Source: Ichthyophis bannanicus (taxonomy: Eukaryota > Chordata > Amphibia > Gymnophiona > Ichthyophiidae). Taken from it: DNA of 64,000 bases. The position numbers and the translations under genes were made by a program. The notes under the pieces are model-generated. The model was not told the origin of the DNA, did no database searches, and worked only from the letters and a program-made list of their open reading frames with translations. The stretch lies in NCBI GenBank assembly GCA_033557465.1, contig CM066031.1:1233839312-1233903311 (forward strand), read 5' to 3'. Of the stretch, positions 1-12,455 are shown in pieces (position 1 is the stretch's first letter; each line of letters opens with the position of its first letter).

Positions 1-700
1 CAACGATGAATCTGTTGATTATGCCAGTTGTCATGGTGTTTAGTATTGAATAAAAAGGAGAAAGGATCTCAGAATACTGTAGGGTAATTACCTGAAGCAC
101 ACGGTACCAGAGTACTCAGGCTTACCACATCAGCGATTTTGAAAAACTCCTTTAATTATATATTTAAATTACTTATTTTTATATATTCTTTTCAATTTTA
201 AATATGAATGAATTTCATTTTTCTTCGATATAATTTCATAACAGTGCCTCTCCTCCAGCAGAATGGAAAGCAAACTTGCTCAATCATGCACAACTAACTG
301 AGAACATTATTCAGGATGAAACAACCAATGTAACAGCGCTTCTCATAAGCATGAACTCAGCAGCAACACTTATCTCAAAAGATCAATATCGACTTCTCCA
401 GTGCCTCAGATGATGCCAATTTCAGCGTTTCACCTTTCCTTCTTCAGGGGGCATAGTCTTCAATTCCACAAAAGCTGCTGTGAGGGAGAAGAGGCATTCA
501 TTACTCATTTAGTAACACCAAGTCAAAACTCTGAAAACTTTCACACATTTCCTTTAATACTTTTGACTAAGACAAGAGCAATCAGAACAAAAGCAGAAAC
601 CTTATTGCAATACACATTCAGATAGTTTACCTCATCTAACCTCTCAACCAACAGCTACAATGTACTCCACCACATACTGAAGTTAGCGATTACAATACAG
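1..700. other. No recognised feature
   Basis: AT-rich sequence without a convincing open frame, repeat family or structured RNA. The short open frame at 401-625 has no motif and no coding-like composition, so I treat it as chance. An old, unrecognised repeat cannot be excluded. Confidence 0.5.
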
Positions 701-707
701 ACACATA

Positions 708-834
708 GGGGAGTGTTTACTAAATGGCGGTAGCGGACTTCGTGCAATATCGGAGCCGTAGCCCCATTGAAATCAATGCGACCACGGCTCCAATATCACA
801 TGGAGTCCGCTACCGCCATTTAGTAAACATCCCC
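708..834. mobile_element. Hairpin MITE, Harbinger-like family copy 1
   Basis: A near-perfect inverted repeat over its whole 127 bp. The left end GGGGAGTGTTTACTAAA pairs with the right end TTTAGTAAACATCCCC, and the GGCGGTAGCGGACT segments pair further in. The centre (CCCCATTGAAATCAATG) is also nearly palindromic. It closely resembles the copy at 48099-48226, sharing the GTAGCGG arms and the ATATCGGAGCC and CCACGGCTCC blocks. The flanking triplets are ATA and ACA, so a TWA target duplication is not clean here, unlike other copies. It encodes nothing. Confidence 0.8.
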
Positions 835-1117
835 ACATTGTATCAAAAGCTCAGTTCCTGCATTCTTAGAATGCTGGAGTGCAAAGCTCTTTCTTTCACT
901 TCAACTGCTCCTGCAGGGACAGAAAAATTCCACGCATGCGTGCTATATACAGAACCTATCTAAGTCCCAATGGTATAGATTTAAAGGGCCAAACATACCC
1001 CTTACAAATCAGTATTTGATGCATATTTCTCCCCCAGGAGACAGAATGAAGATTTTTGTGGATGTAAGAATCTTTCCTTCATTCTGGGATTGGCATTTTT
1101 TAGACTAAATGTAAAAC

Positions 1118-2385
1118 CTTGTAGAGAGCTTTTAATTTAAATTTTAAACTCAGCAGAGAGCCTTTAGTTTAAGCTTTTAGTTTAAATTTAAAACCCAGCA
1201 GAGAGTTTTTAGTTTAAATATCACAAAGCCTCTGACTGGTTTGCCTCTAACAACCTGAGAATAAATATTAAAGAAACAGAAGCCATATTCACAACAAGAG
1301 ATAAATAATTCACCCCACCATCCCAGATACACCTTGGAAAAGCAACAATCACAATAAAAGATAATAGAAAATACATAGGAGTCATCATTGATAGGGCCCT
1401 AACACTTAATACACACATAAATAATTCTGCAGAAGCTATATACAGAAAAAACAAAATGCTTCAACAGCTAAGACCGCTCCTCGAACCATCAGACTTTAGA
1501 ACAGTTATTCAAGCAATGATCAATCCCCACTTAGACTATTGTAATAGTATCCTCCATGGTCTCCCAGTGCAAACACCATCACACCTTCAACTTGCGCAAA
1601 ACACAGCCGCACATGTAATAATGCATGCAACTAATACTGATCCCATCACACCAATCCTACAAAGCCTCCACTGGCTCCCAATAGCCAGTCAAATTAAATA
1701 CAAAAACCTGGTTGTTATATTCAAACTATTATATGACATAACACCATCACACATCACCACATTAATATCTAAAACCCAGGATACCAGACTGAGAAGGAGC
1801 TGCACACAAAATTCTCTATGCCACCTAGACGACTTCCGTAAGGCAACCAAAACCACAAATAAAAGAGCCTTTTCTCACCATGCCCTAACACTTTGGAATG
1901 CCTTGCCTCCAGCTATAAAAGAAATAAAAGACCTCACTGACTTCAGAAAAAGATTAAAGACATTCCTTTTTAATGAGCACTACGGACATTCCCATCCAAA
2001 ATCCCCTACCACAAACCAGAAGGTGCCTTAACACCACTCCATATACCAACCTTTCTGACACTCATCCTGCACAACTCAACTATTACACATCTTTCCCTCC
2101 AGCCTTCTCCCTTAAAGTCCTAATCATCACTGCATCCCCTAGTCCTGTCAGACCAACTGATGTAAATAGTTTTACAGTTAACTCTGATATTGTACATAGT
2201 TAAATATGTTCAATGTATCTTGCTCTATTGATTGTAAACCACCTTGATTGCCAGATAAGGCGATATATAAGAATGTGAAATAAATAAATACATAAATAAA
2301 TAAATAAATTTAAAACTCAGCAGAGAGATTTAAATTTAAATTTAAAACTCAGTCCAGGCCTAGCATCAGCAGATAGCTTTTAATG
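1118..2385. repeat. AT-rich tandem repeat split by an L2 insertion
   Basis: A degenerate unit of roughly 45-55 bp built on TTTAAATTTAAAACTCAGCAGAGAG recurs at about 1119-1225 and again at 2309-2385. The L2 fragment at 1225-2308 lies between the two blocks, so the array predates the insertion. No coding potential is visible. Confidence 0.6.
1225..2308 (+). pseudogene. L2-clade LINE, 3' fragment (RT C-terminal region)
   Basis: A 5'-truncated non-LTR element. The main open frame (1456-2031) encodes the C-terminal part of an L2-type ORF2: an HLDYCNSILHGLP block, HITPIL.SLHWLP-like residues (here DPITPILQSLHWLPIA), and the terminal TLWNALPP and DFRKRLKTFLF blocks. The frame upstream to about 1225 contains a stop, so this is a dead copy. 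The 3' end has a short GTAAACCACC...GGCGATATATAAGA tail followed by an AAAT-type simple repeat, as is usual for this clade. The catalytic RT motifs and the endonuclease are missing. Confidence 0.85.
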
Positions 2386-2434
2386 TAAATCAAATCGGAG
2401 TATAGGTTAGCATAGAAGGAAGAATCACTAAGAC

Positions 2435-3985
2435 AAGATAATCAAAAAGGAGGTCCAAATTCAGCTCCAGCAGCACATAGACAACGTTGCACCTCTTGAC
2501 CACAGCCAATATGGCTTTAGAGAGGCTCATGGTATGGAGACTCTACTTACCACCCTCTTTAACAGCATCCTCACCATAATTGATAACATCCATTGCGGAG
2601 TGGCCCTTATATTCCTAGACATAGCTGCAGCATTTGACTCAGTTTGTCACCAAACCCTCCTGAAACGACTCGAAGAGAAGGGCATCTGCGGCTTAGCACT
2701 AAATTGGTGCAAATCATACCTAGCCGATAGATGGTAGCATGTGCGAACTGAAACCTCTACATCCAAACCATTCCATCAGAAACAAGGTGTCCCACAAGGA
2801 TCCTCCCTTTCAGCTCTTATGTTTAATATCTACATGCAGCCCGTCTGCAACATCATTCGCTCATACAACACCGAATGCATGATATATGCGGATGACGTCC
2901 TGCTCTACTTGCCGTTCAAGACTGACCAAATTAACCTCTCACCCCTTAAAGAATGTTTCAGCGCAGTAGAAAGATGGCTCCAGAATCAGAATCTTCGCAT
3001 ACAACATAAAAAAACTGAAGTGCTGTTTATCACCAGAAACTCGAACTTCTCTCCACCAACCCACCTAAAAGTCGGTGAAGTAGAGCTTCAAACCAAGCCC
3101 ACAATCCATTACCTGGGTGTTACCCTAGACCAGAGCCTTAACATGAAGACACACATTGGCAACATGGTCAAATCAACATATCACAAAATTAGAACGCTCA
3201 AACATCTACGTCCCCTTTTACAACCTGACGACTTCAGAACCATCTTCCAGGCTCTAACCATCCCACATCTGGACTATGCCAATGCGATCCTCCAAGGGCT
3301 CCCAAAATCTATGCTGATCCCGCTCCAGCTTGCCATGAACACCGCAGCCAGAGTTCTGAATGGGGCCTCGAGGCGAGACCATATAACACCCATCCTCAAA
3401 AGTCTCCACTGGCTCCCTATCCACTGTAGGATCGTCTTCAAAACAATACTACTAACATTCAAGGCCATAAATGAGCTCTCCCCCACGTCCCTCGCTGGTC
3501 TCACACACAACCCTCCCCCCCCAATAGTGCCAGAAGAACCACAGCAATAAACACCTTGGCAATTCCCAAAACACTGACCCAGTGCACTCAGGCTACAGCA
3601 AGCAGGGCCTTTAGTATCAGTGCTCCCAGACTCTGGAATGCCCTGCCTCCCAACATACGAGCAATCCCAGAACTAACCAATTTTAGAAGGGCATTGAAAT
3701 ACCACCTTTTCTGCGAATGTTACCCAAATGAAGATGCACCATCCCGACCTTCCCAAAAATAAGCTCCATGTCCAATGTAATTTTCTCTCTCACGATGTAT
3801 ATTATGTAAATACTACTATGTTTAAATATGTGTAAATAGTTAATTTTTGACTATCCAAGTTGAGCTACCTGTTATCTGTATTTTTACGGTTAACCCACCG
3901 TAAAACATAAATGTTCCATGTAAACCACACTGATGTTGAAGAGCGCGGTATATAAGAGAAATAAATAAATAAATAAATAAATAGG
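2435..3985 (+). pseudogene. L2-clade LINE, RT and C-terminus, broken
   Basis: A second, longer L2 copy. Three pieces cover the RT. At 2435-2737 is the palm block with FLDIAAAFDSV, ending at a stop after SYLADRW. At 2741-3550 are GVPQGSSLSALMFNIY, the catalytic YADD (in MIYADDVLLY), HYLGVTLD and HITPILKSLHWLPI. At 3556-3762 is the C-terminal RLWNALPPNIRAIP block. A poly-C tract near 3515-3525 marks the last frame break. The 3' tail (GCGCGGTATATAAGAGAAATAAATA) ends in an AAAT simple repeat. No endonuclease remains. The same tail appears as short inserts at 36271 and about 52462. Confidence 0.88.
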
Positions 3986-4490
3986 TAAATATTTTTTGAG
4001 TTGAAAGAAAAAAATAATTTCTAGAGACCCTTACAAAGAAGCCTTCCAGTTAGGAGGCAAGAAATCTGGGAATTTGTTTTAAATAGGTGTTAAAGCTAAG
4101 TGACAGATCAAAGGGGCAATTTGAAAGGCTCCCTCTATCAAACCAAGGGTTGTGTGAATCACCCAGGAAATTGTTAATTACCTAAGAAGCTCAGGTCTAG
4201 AACCTGTGTTGCAAGCCAGCCTTTACTAAGTGTTAATTCCTTCCCACTCACCCCGGGCATGATCTTAGCTTTATAGGTTCTTAAACCTATTAAAGAGGGA
4301 GAGGTGGTCAAATTCACTTTCCAGTTCAGCTGGTTATAATCACTAAGACTAGATTAATTAAGGCTCTGAAAGTAATTACACTTGAGGTGAACAAAGTCTC
4401 TTAAACTTAATTGGCATAGATATATCAGTACAAGTATCCCTAGAAACTTTAAGTAAATAAAACCTTAAAATAAAATGCAGACAGCAGTCC
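3986..4490. other. No recognised feature
   Basis: About 500 bp between the L2 tail and the first CR1 coding similarity. I find no open frame or repeat unit I can name. Part of it may be the decayed 5' UTR of the CR1 that follows. Confidence 0.4.
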
Positions 4491-5022
4491 AGCCAAGAGA
4501 TGGGGGCTATCTAGTCTTTTGCATTTTCTTCCAGCTGGTAAGGGGTATTATGTGTGCACTAGGCACAAGGAGTTCTTTGCCCTTAGGGAATGAGTACAAT
4601 CTCTGGAGGCTAGAGTAGCAGACTTGGAGGACATAAGGAAGACAGAAAGGTACATAGATGAGACCTATAGTGATGTAGTATTGAAGTTCCACCACCAATC
4701 TGGCAATATCTCAGTTGCCATGGAGGAGAGAGGTCATGTGAGAGGAGAGAATCATCTTGGTGTGGTGGGAAATGATCCTGTAACTAGGACATGTCCACCA
4801 GGAAATGTAAAACCCTCTCACACAGAGGAGGCTTCTCCAAGGCCATGTGCTCATGAGGGGAGGGTTAGAATGTCTATTATAGTTGGAGATTCAATTATTA
4901 GGCATGCAGATAGATGGGTGGCAAATAGACGTCAGGATTGCCCTTTAACAATGCTACCTGGTGCAAAGATAGCGTACCTCATACGCCACCTAGACAAGGT
5001 TTTAGATAGTGCTGGAGAGTAG
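4490..5022 (+). pseudogene. CR1 ORF1 remnant with SGNH/esterase-like block
   Basis: The open frame 4624-5022 contains VGDSIIRHADRW and a downstream LPGAKI, resembling the GDS block of the SGNH-hydrolase (esterase) domain found in ORF1 of CR1 LINEs. The N-terminal stretch (MEDIRKTERYIDETYSDV) fits the coiled segment that usually precedes it. Upstream coding similarity reaches about 4490 but is broken by stops. After GDS, the later catalytic block is lost to a stop at 5020. The piece sits immediately upstream of the ORF2 remnant in the same orientation, as expected for one CR1 copy. Confidence 0.7.
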
Positions 5023-8000
5023 TCTGCTGTCTTGGAACATGTTGGCACCAATAACATAGGAAAGTGTGGGAGGGAGGTTCTGGAGGCCAAAATTAGGCAT
5101 TTAGGTAGGAAGCTAAATCCAGAACCTCTAGGGTAGCATTCTCTGTAATGATTCCCATGTCATATGCATGACCTAAAAGGAAGGCAAAGCTCCAGAGTCT
5201 CATGTGTAGATGAGACGATGGTCCAAGAAGATGGTTTTGGAATGGTTAGGAACTGGGCAACATTCTAGGGAAGAGGGGGGGGGGATTTTCTGAAGGGATG
5301 GGCTCAACCTTAACTGGGATGGAACCAGGATGCTGGCATTCACCTTTAAAAATGAGTTAGAACAACTTTTAAACTAGAAAATAGAGGAAAGCTGACAGTT
5401 GCTCAGGAGAGCGTGTTTGGAAGGATGTATCCTTGAAGGATACTGGCAAAAGAGGGAACTTAGAGTATCCTGATAGAGAGGTTCCAATAAAGATAAACGT
5501 AACCCAGATGTCATTAAGTACAGAGCTGAAACATTCCAAATTACTCCTATCAATTGATAACCGATTAATATGAATAAAATACAACCTCTAAAATGCCTGT
5601 ATGCAAATGCTAGAAGTCTAAAAAATAAGATAGGAAAGCTCAAATATATAGCACTAAAAGACAGGTTAGATATGATTGGCATTTCAGAGACCTGGTGGAA
5701 GGAGGACAACCAATGGGACACTGTGATACCTGGCTATAAACTATATCACAATGACAGGGTAGATTAAATTGGTGGAGGGGTTGCTCGCTGTTATTAGAGA
5801 ACGCATTGAGTCACATAGGATTAAAGTTTTGCAGGAAAAAACATACATTGTAGAATCTCTATGGATAGAAATTCCATATAAAAAGAGGAAGGCAATGACA
5901 GTGGGGGTGTACTACCGACCGCCTGACCACAAAGAACAGATGGATGATGAAAGGCTAAAAGAAACTGGGGAAGCTAACAAAAGTTACAATACAGTAATAA
6001 TGGGTGATTTTAATTACCCTGTTATTGGCTGGGTCAGTGTCAAAGCAGGACATGCAAGAGAGATAGTTTCTAAATGAAATAAATGACTGCTTCTTGGAGC
6101 AGCAGGTTCATGAACCGATAAGAGGGGAAGCTATTTTGGACCTAATATTTAGTAGAACACAGGATCTGGTGCAAGAGATAAGGGTTTTGGGGCTACTTGG
6201 CAATAGTGATCTTAGCATGATCGCATTTGATTTAATAAATGGAAGGAGGATGGCAAGGAAATCCATAGAACTACTTTTTAACTTTCAAAAGGGAGACTAT
6301 GATTAAATGATGAAAACAGTTAAAAGAAAAAAAAAAGGAGCAGCTGTGAAGTTTAAAGATTTAAGTCAAGCATGGTCGTTGTTTAAAATTAATATCTTAC
6401 TTTTAAACAACAACTATCTTAGAAGCTCAGACCAGATGTATTCCATGCTTATGAAACGTGGAAGGAAAACAAAAAAATTGACAGCATAGTTTAAAGGAGA
6501 AGTCAGAGAGGCCTTTGTTGCCAAAAAAACATTTTTTGGGAAATGGAAAAAGGAGCCAAATGAAGAACACAGGGAACAATATAAGCAATGACAAGTTATA
6601 TGCAAGGCATTGATAAGGCAGACAATGAGAGAATATGAAAGAAGCTTACTGTGGAAGCAAAAATGCATAATAAAATTTTTTCAAGCACATTCGTAACAAA
6701 AAACCTGTGAGAGAATCAGCTGGACCATTGGATGATAGAGAGGTAAAAGGCTAAGTGAGGACAAGGCCACAGCAGAGAGACTGAATGAATTCTTATCTTC
6801 AGTCTTTACTGAAGAAGATGTAGGGAAGTTACCTGTACCTGAAATGGTATATAAGGGTGATGTATCAGAAGAATTAAAATAAATATTGATAAACCGGGAA
6901 GATGTATTGCAACTATTTGATAAATTGAAGAGTGGCAAATCACCTGGACCAGATGGTATACATCCAAGGATGTTGAAAGAATTGAAATATGAAGCTACAG
7001 AACTGCCATTAGTAATCTGTGAACTATCATTAAAATCATCTGTAGTACTGGAAGATTAGAGAATAACCAATGTAACATCAGTTTTTAAAAAGGGATCTAG
7101 AGGTGATTCAGGAAACTACAGACCAGTGAGCCTAATGCCAGTACTAGGAAAAATGGTAGAAATCATTATAAAGAATAAAATTACTGAACATGTAGATAGT
7201 CATGGTTTAATGGGAGAAAGCCAACATGGATTTAGACAAGGAAAGTCGTGTCTTACTAATCTGTTATATTTTGTTGAAGGTATGAATAAACAGGTAGATA
7301 AAGGTGAGCCAATTGATATGGTGTATCTGGATTTTCAGAAAGCCTTTGACAATGATTAATCCCTCATGAGAGACTCTTCGTGAAATTAAAAAGTCATATG
7401 GATTGGAGGTAGTGTAGTATTGTGAATCAGGAACTGGTTAAAAGATAGAAAGCTGAGGGTAGGGCTAAATGACCAATTTGCTCAATGGAGAAAGGTGAAT
7501 AGTGGAGTATCCCAAGGATCTGTACTGGGACCACTGCTTTTTATCATATTCATAAATGACCTGGAAATAGAAATGAGTGAGGTGATCAAATTTGCAGATA
7601 ACACAAAATTATTCAAAGTTTTTAAAATGCAAGAGGACAGTGAAAATTGCAAGAGAACCTTGATAACTTGGAAGACTGGATGTCCAAATGGCAGATGAAA
7701 TTTAATGTGGACAAGGGCAAAGTTATGCACCTAGGAAAGAACAATCAAGTTATAGTTACACAATGCAAGATACCACATTAGAAACCACCACCCAGGAAAA
7801 AGATTTAGGTGTCATTGTGGGTAATACATTGAAACCCTCTGCCCTATGTACAGTGGTAGCCAAGAAAGCAAATAGAATGCTAGGAATCATAAGGAAAGGA
7901 ATGGAGAATAAAACCAAGGATATTATAATGCCTCTGTATCGTTCCATAATGTGACCGTACCTTGAATATTGTGCGCAATTCTGATTGCCATATCTTAAAA

Positions 8001-8797
8001 GGGATATAGCAGAATTCGAAAAGGTACAGAGAAAAGTGACAAAAGTGGTAAAGGGGATGGAAGGATAGCCCTTTGAGGAGAGGCTTAAAAGGTTGGAGCT
8101 CTACGAATTGGAAAAGAGACGGCTGAGGGGGGATATAATAGAGGTCTATAAATTGATGAATGGAGTAGAATGGGTAAACGTAGATTGGTTGTTTACGACA
8201 TCAAAAAGTAAAAAGACAGTTGGTGGGATTAAGTTAGTGGTTGCTGATGTTAGAGCTTTGCTCTTGTTTTTCTTTTGTTGTTACTTAACTTTTTGTTCCT
8301 CCTCGAGATGTGGGCTTATTGACATGTAATATGTTTTTCATGATATGATGGAATTTATTTCTTCAAGATTATGTTTGTCATGTTTTGGTGTATAATTGCT
8401 TTGTGAATATTGTTTTCAGAATTTAAAAATAAAAAAAAAGTTAAAAGACTAGAGTATAAGCAATTAAACTACAATGCAACCCACTTAGAACTAGAGAAAT
8501 TATTTTTTTACCCAACATGTAATCAAACTCTGGAATTTATTACCAGAGGATGTGGTAAAAGCTGTTAGTATAGTTGGGTTTAAAAAAGGTTTGGACAATT
8601 TCCTGGAGGAAAGGTCCATAAACCATTATTAAAGAGGACCCAGAAAATCCACTGCTTACCCCAGGACGAGCATTGTGGAACCGGTGTTCCTTTTTGGGAA
8701 CCTGCCAGTTACTTGTGACCCTGATAGGCCACTGTTGGAAACAGGATACTGGGCTTGATGGCTCTTGGTCTGACCTAGTATGGCTTTTCTTATGTTA
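5023..8797 (+). pseudogene. CR1 ORF2 remnant (endonuclease, RT, C-terminus)
   Basis: A long decayed CR1 ORF2. The endonuclease starts near 5570 (LYANARSLKNKIGKLK, ISETWW), followed by YYRPPD and MGDFNYP near 5910-6020. RT blocks are at 7126-7359 (GFRQGKSCLTNLLYF, VYLDFQKAFD) and 7495-7698 (GVSQGSVLGPLLFIIFINDL and FADNTKLF, where the usual second catalytic Asp of FADD is Asn). The C-terminal block is at 8093-8200 (LYELEKRRLRGDIIEVYKLM). Many stops and frameshifts show it is dead. The 3' end is the typical CR1 tail (GGAAACAGGATACTGGGCTTGATGG ...), stopping near 8797. A 222-bp retroinsert lies at 8218-8439. Confidence 0.9.
8218..8439 (+). mobile_element. 5'-truncated poly(A) retroinsert in CR1 tail
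   Basis: A 222-bp segment interrupts the CR1 C-terminal coding region. It ends in an A-rich tail (TTTAAAAATAAAAAAAAA) and is flanked by a 10-bp imperfect duplication, GTAAAAAGAC (8208-8217) and GTTAAAAGAC (8440-8449). The CR1 copy at 18020-18070 lacks it. It is probably the 3' end of an L1-type LINE, but there is no coding sequence to confirm this. Confidence 0.65.
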
Positions 8798-8949
8798 CTA
8801 CTACTACTACTATTATTAATCATTTATATAGCACTGCAAGGCAGCACTGTACAAACACAGATAGAAGACAGTCTCTGCTCATACAGCTTACAGTCTAGTT
8901 AAGATAGCACAATACAAGAGAAATAAGGGATTCAACAGGGAGCGGAGAC

Positions 8950-9530
8950 ACATATAGAGTCATTTTGTGGCACATCCATCCCGCTATTCGTGCCTTTCCC
9001 GGTCCTGTCTACCTTCCCGCGTTTTGTATGGGGAAGGCAGAAAAAGGGGTGGGAAAGGGGCGGATCGGGGCGGCATTAGGGCGGGCAGTTGTCAGCGCTG
9101 TACGTCTGGAGCTGGCGAGTTGCACGGGGAACTTATTCCGCCTCCAAGGTGGAATAAGCTTCCCTAGTCTCCAGGGATCGGCGGGTTCAGGGTGAATGGG
9201 GCAGGGGGTGCCGAGAACATTCCCCATAGCCTGACTCTGGCTTTAGGAGGCCAGATCGGTGGTCAGGCTGCAGCAAAATCACTGCTGGAGCCAGCGGCCA
9301 GGGATCATGGCTCCATTGAAGAGCCCTGACTGAGTTAGCCAGGGAATGCCTGTACATGCAGGACGGATGGAATTGGCGTCCCAGCTTGCACGTACAGGCC
9401 TGTTCATGATTCTGATCCCATAAGGCTAGATGTGCCCCAGGGGATCAGAATCACAACTTCTTCTGTGTGTCTGGTTATGGCTAGACGTACAGAGGGTCCG
9501 GACATGTGGGGTGGAATCAGGCCCAATGGG
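8950..9530. repeat. GC-rich interspersed repeat, copy 1
   Basis: A G+C-rich block unlike its AT-rich surroundings that splits the L2 3' region. It matches 16190-16620 in several places, for example ACTTATTCCGCCTCCAAGG against TCTTCTTCCACCTCTGAGG and the nearby GGTGGAATAAG/GGTAGAATAAG words. It has no transposase, RT or tRNA-like head, so I cannot classify it. The short open frames inside it overlap on both strands and look like a composition effect. Confidence 0.55.
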
Positions 9531-10250
9531 AACAAGAAATTAGGATCCAAAAGCGGCCTCAAAGAGGTAAGCCTTTAGCATGGATTTGAAGAGGGACAGA
9601 GATGAGACTTGATGTAAAGATACAGGAAGTTTGTTCCAGCCATAAAGAGCAGCAAGATGAAAAGATCAAAGTCTGGAGCTGGCAGTAGAAAAAGGGCATA
9701 GAAAGAAGAAAGACAGAGGAGGAGCAGAGTTCACGAGGAGGGGTATAGGGAGAGAGGAGAGAGGAAAGGTAATGAGGGGGAGTAGAGTGAATGTATTTAT
9801 AGCTTAGAAAAAGTTTGAATTGGATACGGAAATGGAAGGGGAACCAGTGAAGTAATTTCAGAAGAGGGATTATGTGAGTGTATCAGGGCTAGCAGAGTAG
9901 CAGGCCAGCAAAGTTCTGAATAGATTGAAAAGGAGAGAGATGACTCTGAGGGAAACCAGCAAGGAGGAAGTTGCAATAGTCAAGACGGGAGGTAACTAAA
10001 GAGTGGACAAGAGTTTTAGTAGTGTGTTTAGAGAGGAAGGGGCAAATTTTGTTGATGTTATAGAGAAAGAAACAACAGGTTTAGCGATCTGTTGAATATG
10101 TGTGGAGAAGGAAAGGGAGGAGTCAAAGATGACCCCAAAGTTGTGGGCTGAGGAAATAGGAAGAAGAAGAGTACAGTCAACAGTAAAAGAAAAATGAGTA
10201 AGGGGGGAGGGGGAGGAAAATCTAGTGGGAAGGATAAGTTCTGTAACCCA
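9530..10250 (-). pseudogene. L2-type ORF2 C-terminal block
   Basis: On the minus strand, broken frames encode recognisable L2 C-terminal words. Near 10100 there is a GVIFDSSLSFSTHIQQIAK block, then a SRLDYCNFLLAGFP-like block, LLKLLHWFPFHFRIQFK, and a terminal SLFKSMLKAYLF block near 9560. Stops occur throughout. The upstream part of the same protein is found at 14045-14700, beyond the inserted DNA. Confidence 0.75.
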
Positions 10251-10600
10251 AGGGTTAAAATTGGCGCTTGCGCTAAAGTGGGTGACTGGTTTGAATTGTT
10301 GTTAATTATACTTGATAGTTTGGAGTCCTGAGTGAATATTAATGTACTGGTTATTTAAATTGGACAAAGTTTTAGGTAATTTTATGGAGGAAAATGTATA
10401 ATGCCTAAAAGAATGTATAAATTTGAAATTGGAAATAATAGGATATTTAAGTTAGATAAGCTGAATGGAATCATAGGTTTTGGATTATTTTGGAAAGATT
10501 TTAATGTGTAAACCTTCCAAATTAAGGTCTTGCCATTCACTTTAATGGGAAATTACAGTTGAAAAGAAAACTGATTTTTCTTTGCAAAATTTAGAACATG
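10250..10600. other. Unrecognised AT-rich insert DNA
   Basis: Part of the 3.8 kb that separates two blocks of the minus-strand L2. There is no open frame, terminal repeat or named family here. It may be an edge of an older element into which the PLE at 10716-12572 inserted. Confidence 0.35.
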
Positions 10601-10827
10601 CTTTAATGCCTAATCTACATATTCCTAAAGCATGCTTGTGATTGGTTAGCGGCTCTGGAATGTAAATAGATGTTGTCAGAAGAGTCACCATAACCTTGAC
10701 AACAGGAAAAATATAAACCAAACCACAGGAGAAGAGGGTATCCGCAATGGCAAGCACAAGCAAAAGCGGACCACAGAGACCAGGCCTACACACAGGTGTA
10801 TGGATATGTAAAAACCTTTTTTATTGG

Positions 10828-10873
10828 AGGACCCAACTAAAATGTTTCGGCCCGAGGCCTTTTTCGGGGGTCT
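10828..10873 (-). ncRNA. Hammerhead-like fold, PLE-2 left arm (decayed)
   Basis: The reverse complement of the right-arm fold. GGCC/GGCC stem II and the GAAAC box remain, but the CTGAAGA core reads as CCGAAAA. Two core positions are therefore changed, and self-cleavage is unlikely. Confidence 0.5.
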
Positions 10874-11124
10874 AAAACAAAAACAAACATATTAAAATGT
10901 ACAATCATAGAACTGTACAATCATAAAATAACTCATACACAATAAATAAAACAATTACATACAAAAATAAAAATAAAACAGTTTCTCTAAAAATCACATA
11001 GAAATTTGAAAGCCACAGAAACTGGATTGTGGAAAGCCTTATATCAAAAAGGATAATACATTACCACAGCAGGAGAGCAACAACATGTATGAAAAGGGAG
11101 AACATCTCCTTAATCTGTGTAATA

Positions 11125-11345
11125 AATGCAATGTGTGCCTTTGAGTCAGTCTTGACTTTTGGTGACCCAGAAGCTCCTGGGTTTTCTTGGCAGTGTCACC
11201 AGAAGTAGATTGCCAGGCCTTTCTTCTGAGGCAATGGAGGGTTAAGTGGCTTGCCCAAGGCCACAAGGAGTGCTAGTGGGAATTGAACCCTGGTTGCTTG
11301 GTTACCAAGCCAGTGCTCTAACCACTAGGCTACACCTCCACATGT
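11125..11345 (-). mobile_element. tRNA-derived SINE
   Basis: On the minus strand the head reads like a tRNA gene. The A box is TAGCCTAGTGGTTAGAGC (complement of 11315-11332) and the B box is GGTTCAATT (complement of 11281-11289), spaced as in tRNAs. The body (GGCCTTGGGCAAGCCACTTAA on the minus strand) resembles the MIR-like core. It lies inside PLE-2. No clear target duplication was found. Confidence 0.75.
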
Positions 11346-12455
11346 ATTTCTGATTAAGATGGGTAGTGCAATGCACCCCCGATTGTAGCCACGAGTTGTT
11401 TCTCTAGTTGTTGCTACATTTTTATTTGTCGTACACTCATAATATGGTTAGTTGTTTGTTTTTATATCTTCCCCTTTATAGGCGGTGCAATGTGCAATAT
11501 GGCTTTTTTCCGTCTTTTTGTGCCTTTAACGCAATGTGTTGTCCCCTAAATAGTTTTAATATATATTTTTCCCTTTTACGCAACCTCCTTGTGTTGCTTC
11601 GGTTCCCCTGCAGTTTTAGAAAATGCGGTGACCTTATATGTAGCTTTCTATATATGATGACACAATCTTCATATTGTTTTTTGCATAGCTCCTGTTTTTA
11701 CTTTCACTTTTGTCTTGCGTCCTTCCTTGGGGCGATTGCATTTGTGCGGGCACGCTGTCAAATGCTGATTGGTGCAACACACACTTTTTCTTGCATTTTT
11801 CAATGGTCATTAGCCATCTTTAAAGGTTCCGTTTTATAATCTACACAATAGCACGGGCGTTCTTTCACATGTCGTTCCCCTTTTTTAAGGTTTGTTTATT
11901 TTGATTTTATAACTGTTTTCTCATCCACATAGGTTTTTATCAATATCTTGTTGCCTCTATTATGTTATTACCTTTGTTTTTAAACATGAGTATTTAATCT
12001 TATCATTTTATGCTTTTGATTGACAAAACGTTTTCCAATGCACGATGATACGGCTACGTTAAGCTGCATCACAGTTTTTAGATGTTACCCTATGATTTCA
12101 CTTTTTATTATTATTTATTCTATATGCCTGTGTTTGTGATGTGATGGTTTTTAAAGATGATGTTATTTATCCCCAATAAAATATATTTATGGTTTTATAT
12201 TACACAGATTAAGGAGATGTTCTCCCTTTTCATATATGTTGTTGCTCTCCTGCTGTGGTAATGTATTATCCTTTTTGATATATAGCTTTCCACAATACAT
12301 TTTCTGTGGCTTTTAAAGTTTTATGTGATTTTTAGAGAAACTGTTTTATTTTTCTTTTTATTTTTGTATGTAATTGTTTTATGTATTGTGTATGAGGTAT
12401 TTTATGATTGTACAGTTCTATGATTGTACATTTTAATATGTTTATTTTTGTTTTA

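Noticed and set aside
11408..11839. 143-codon open frame rich in Leu, Phe and Cys
   Set aside because: Lies in the non-coding middle of PLE-2, has no motif, and its composition follows the T-rich strand.
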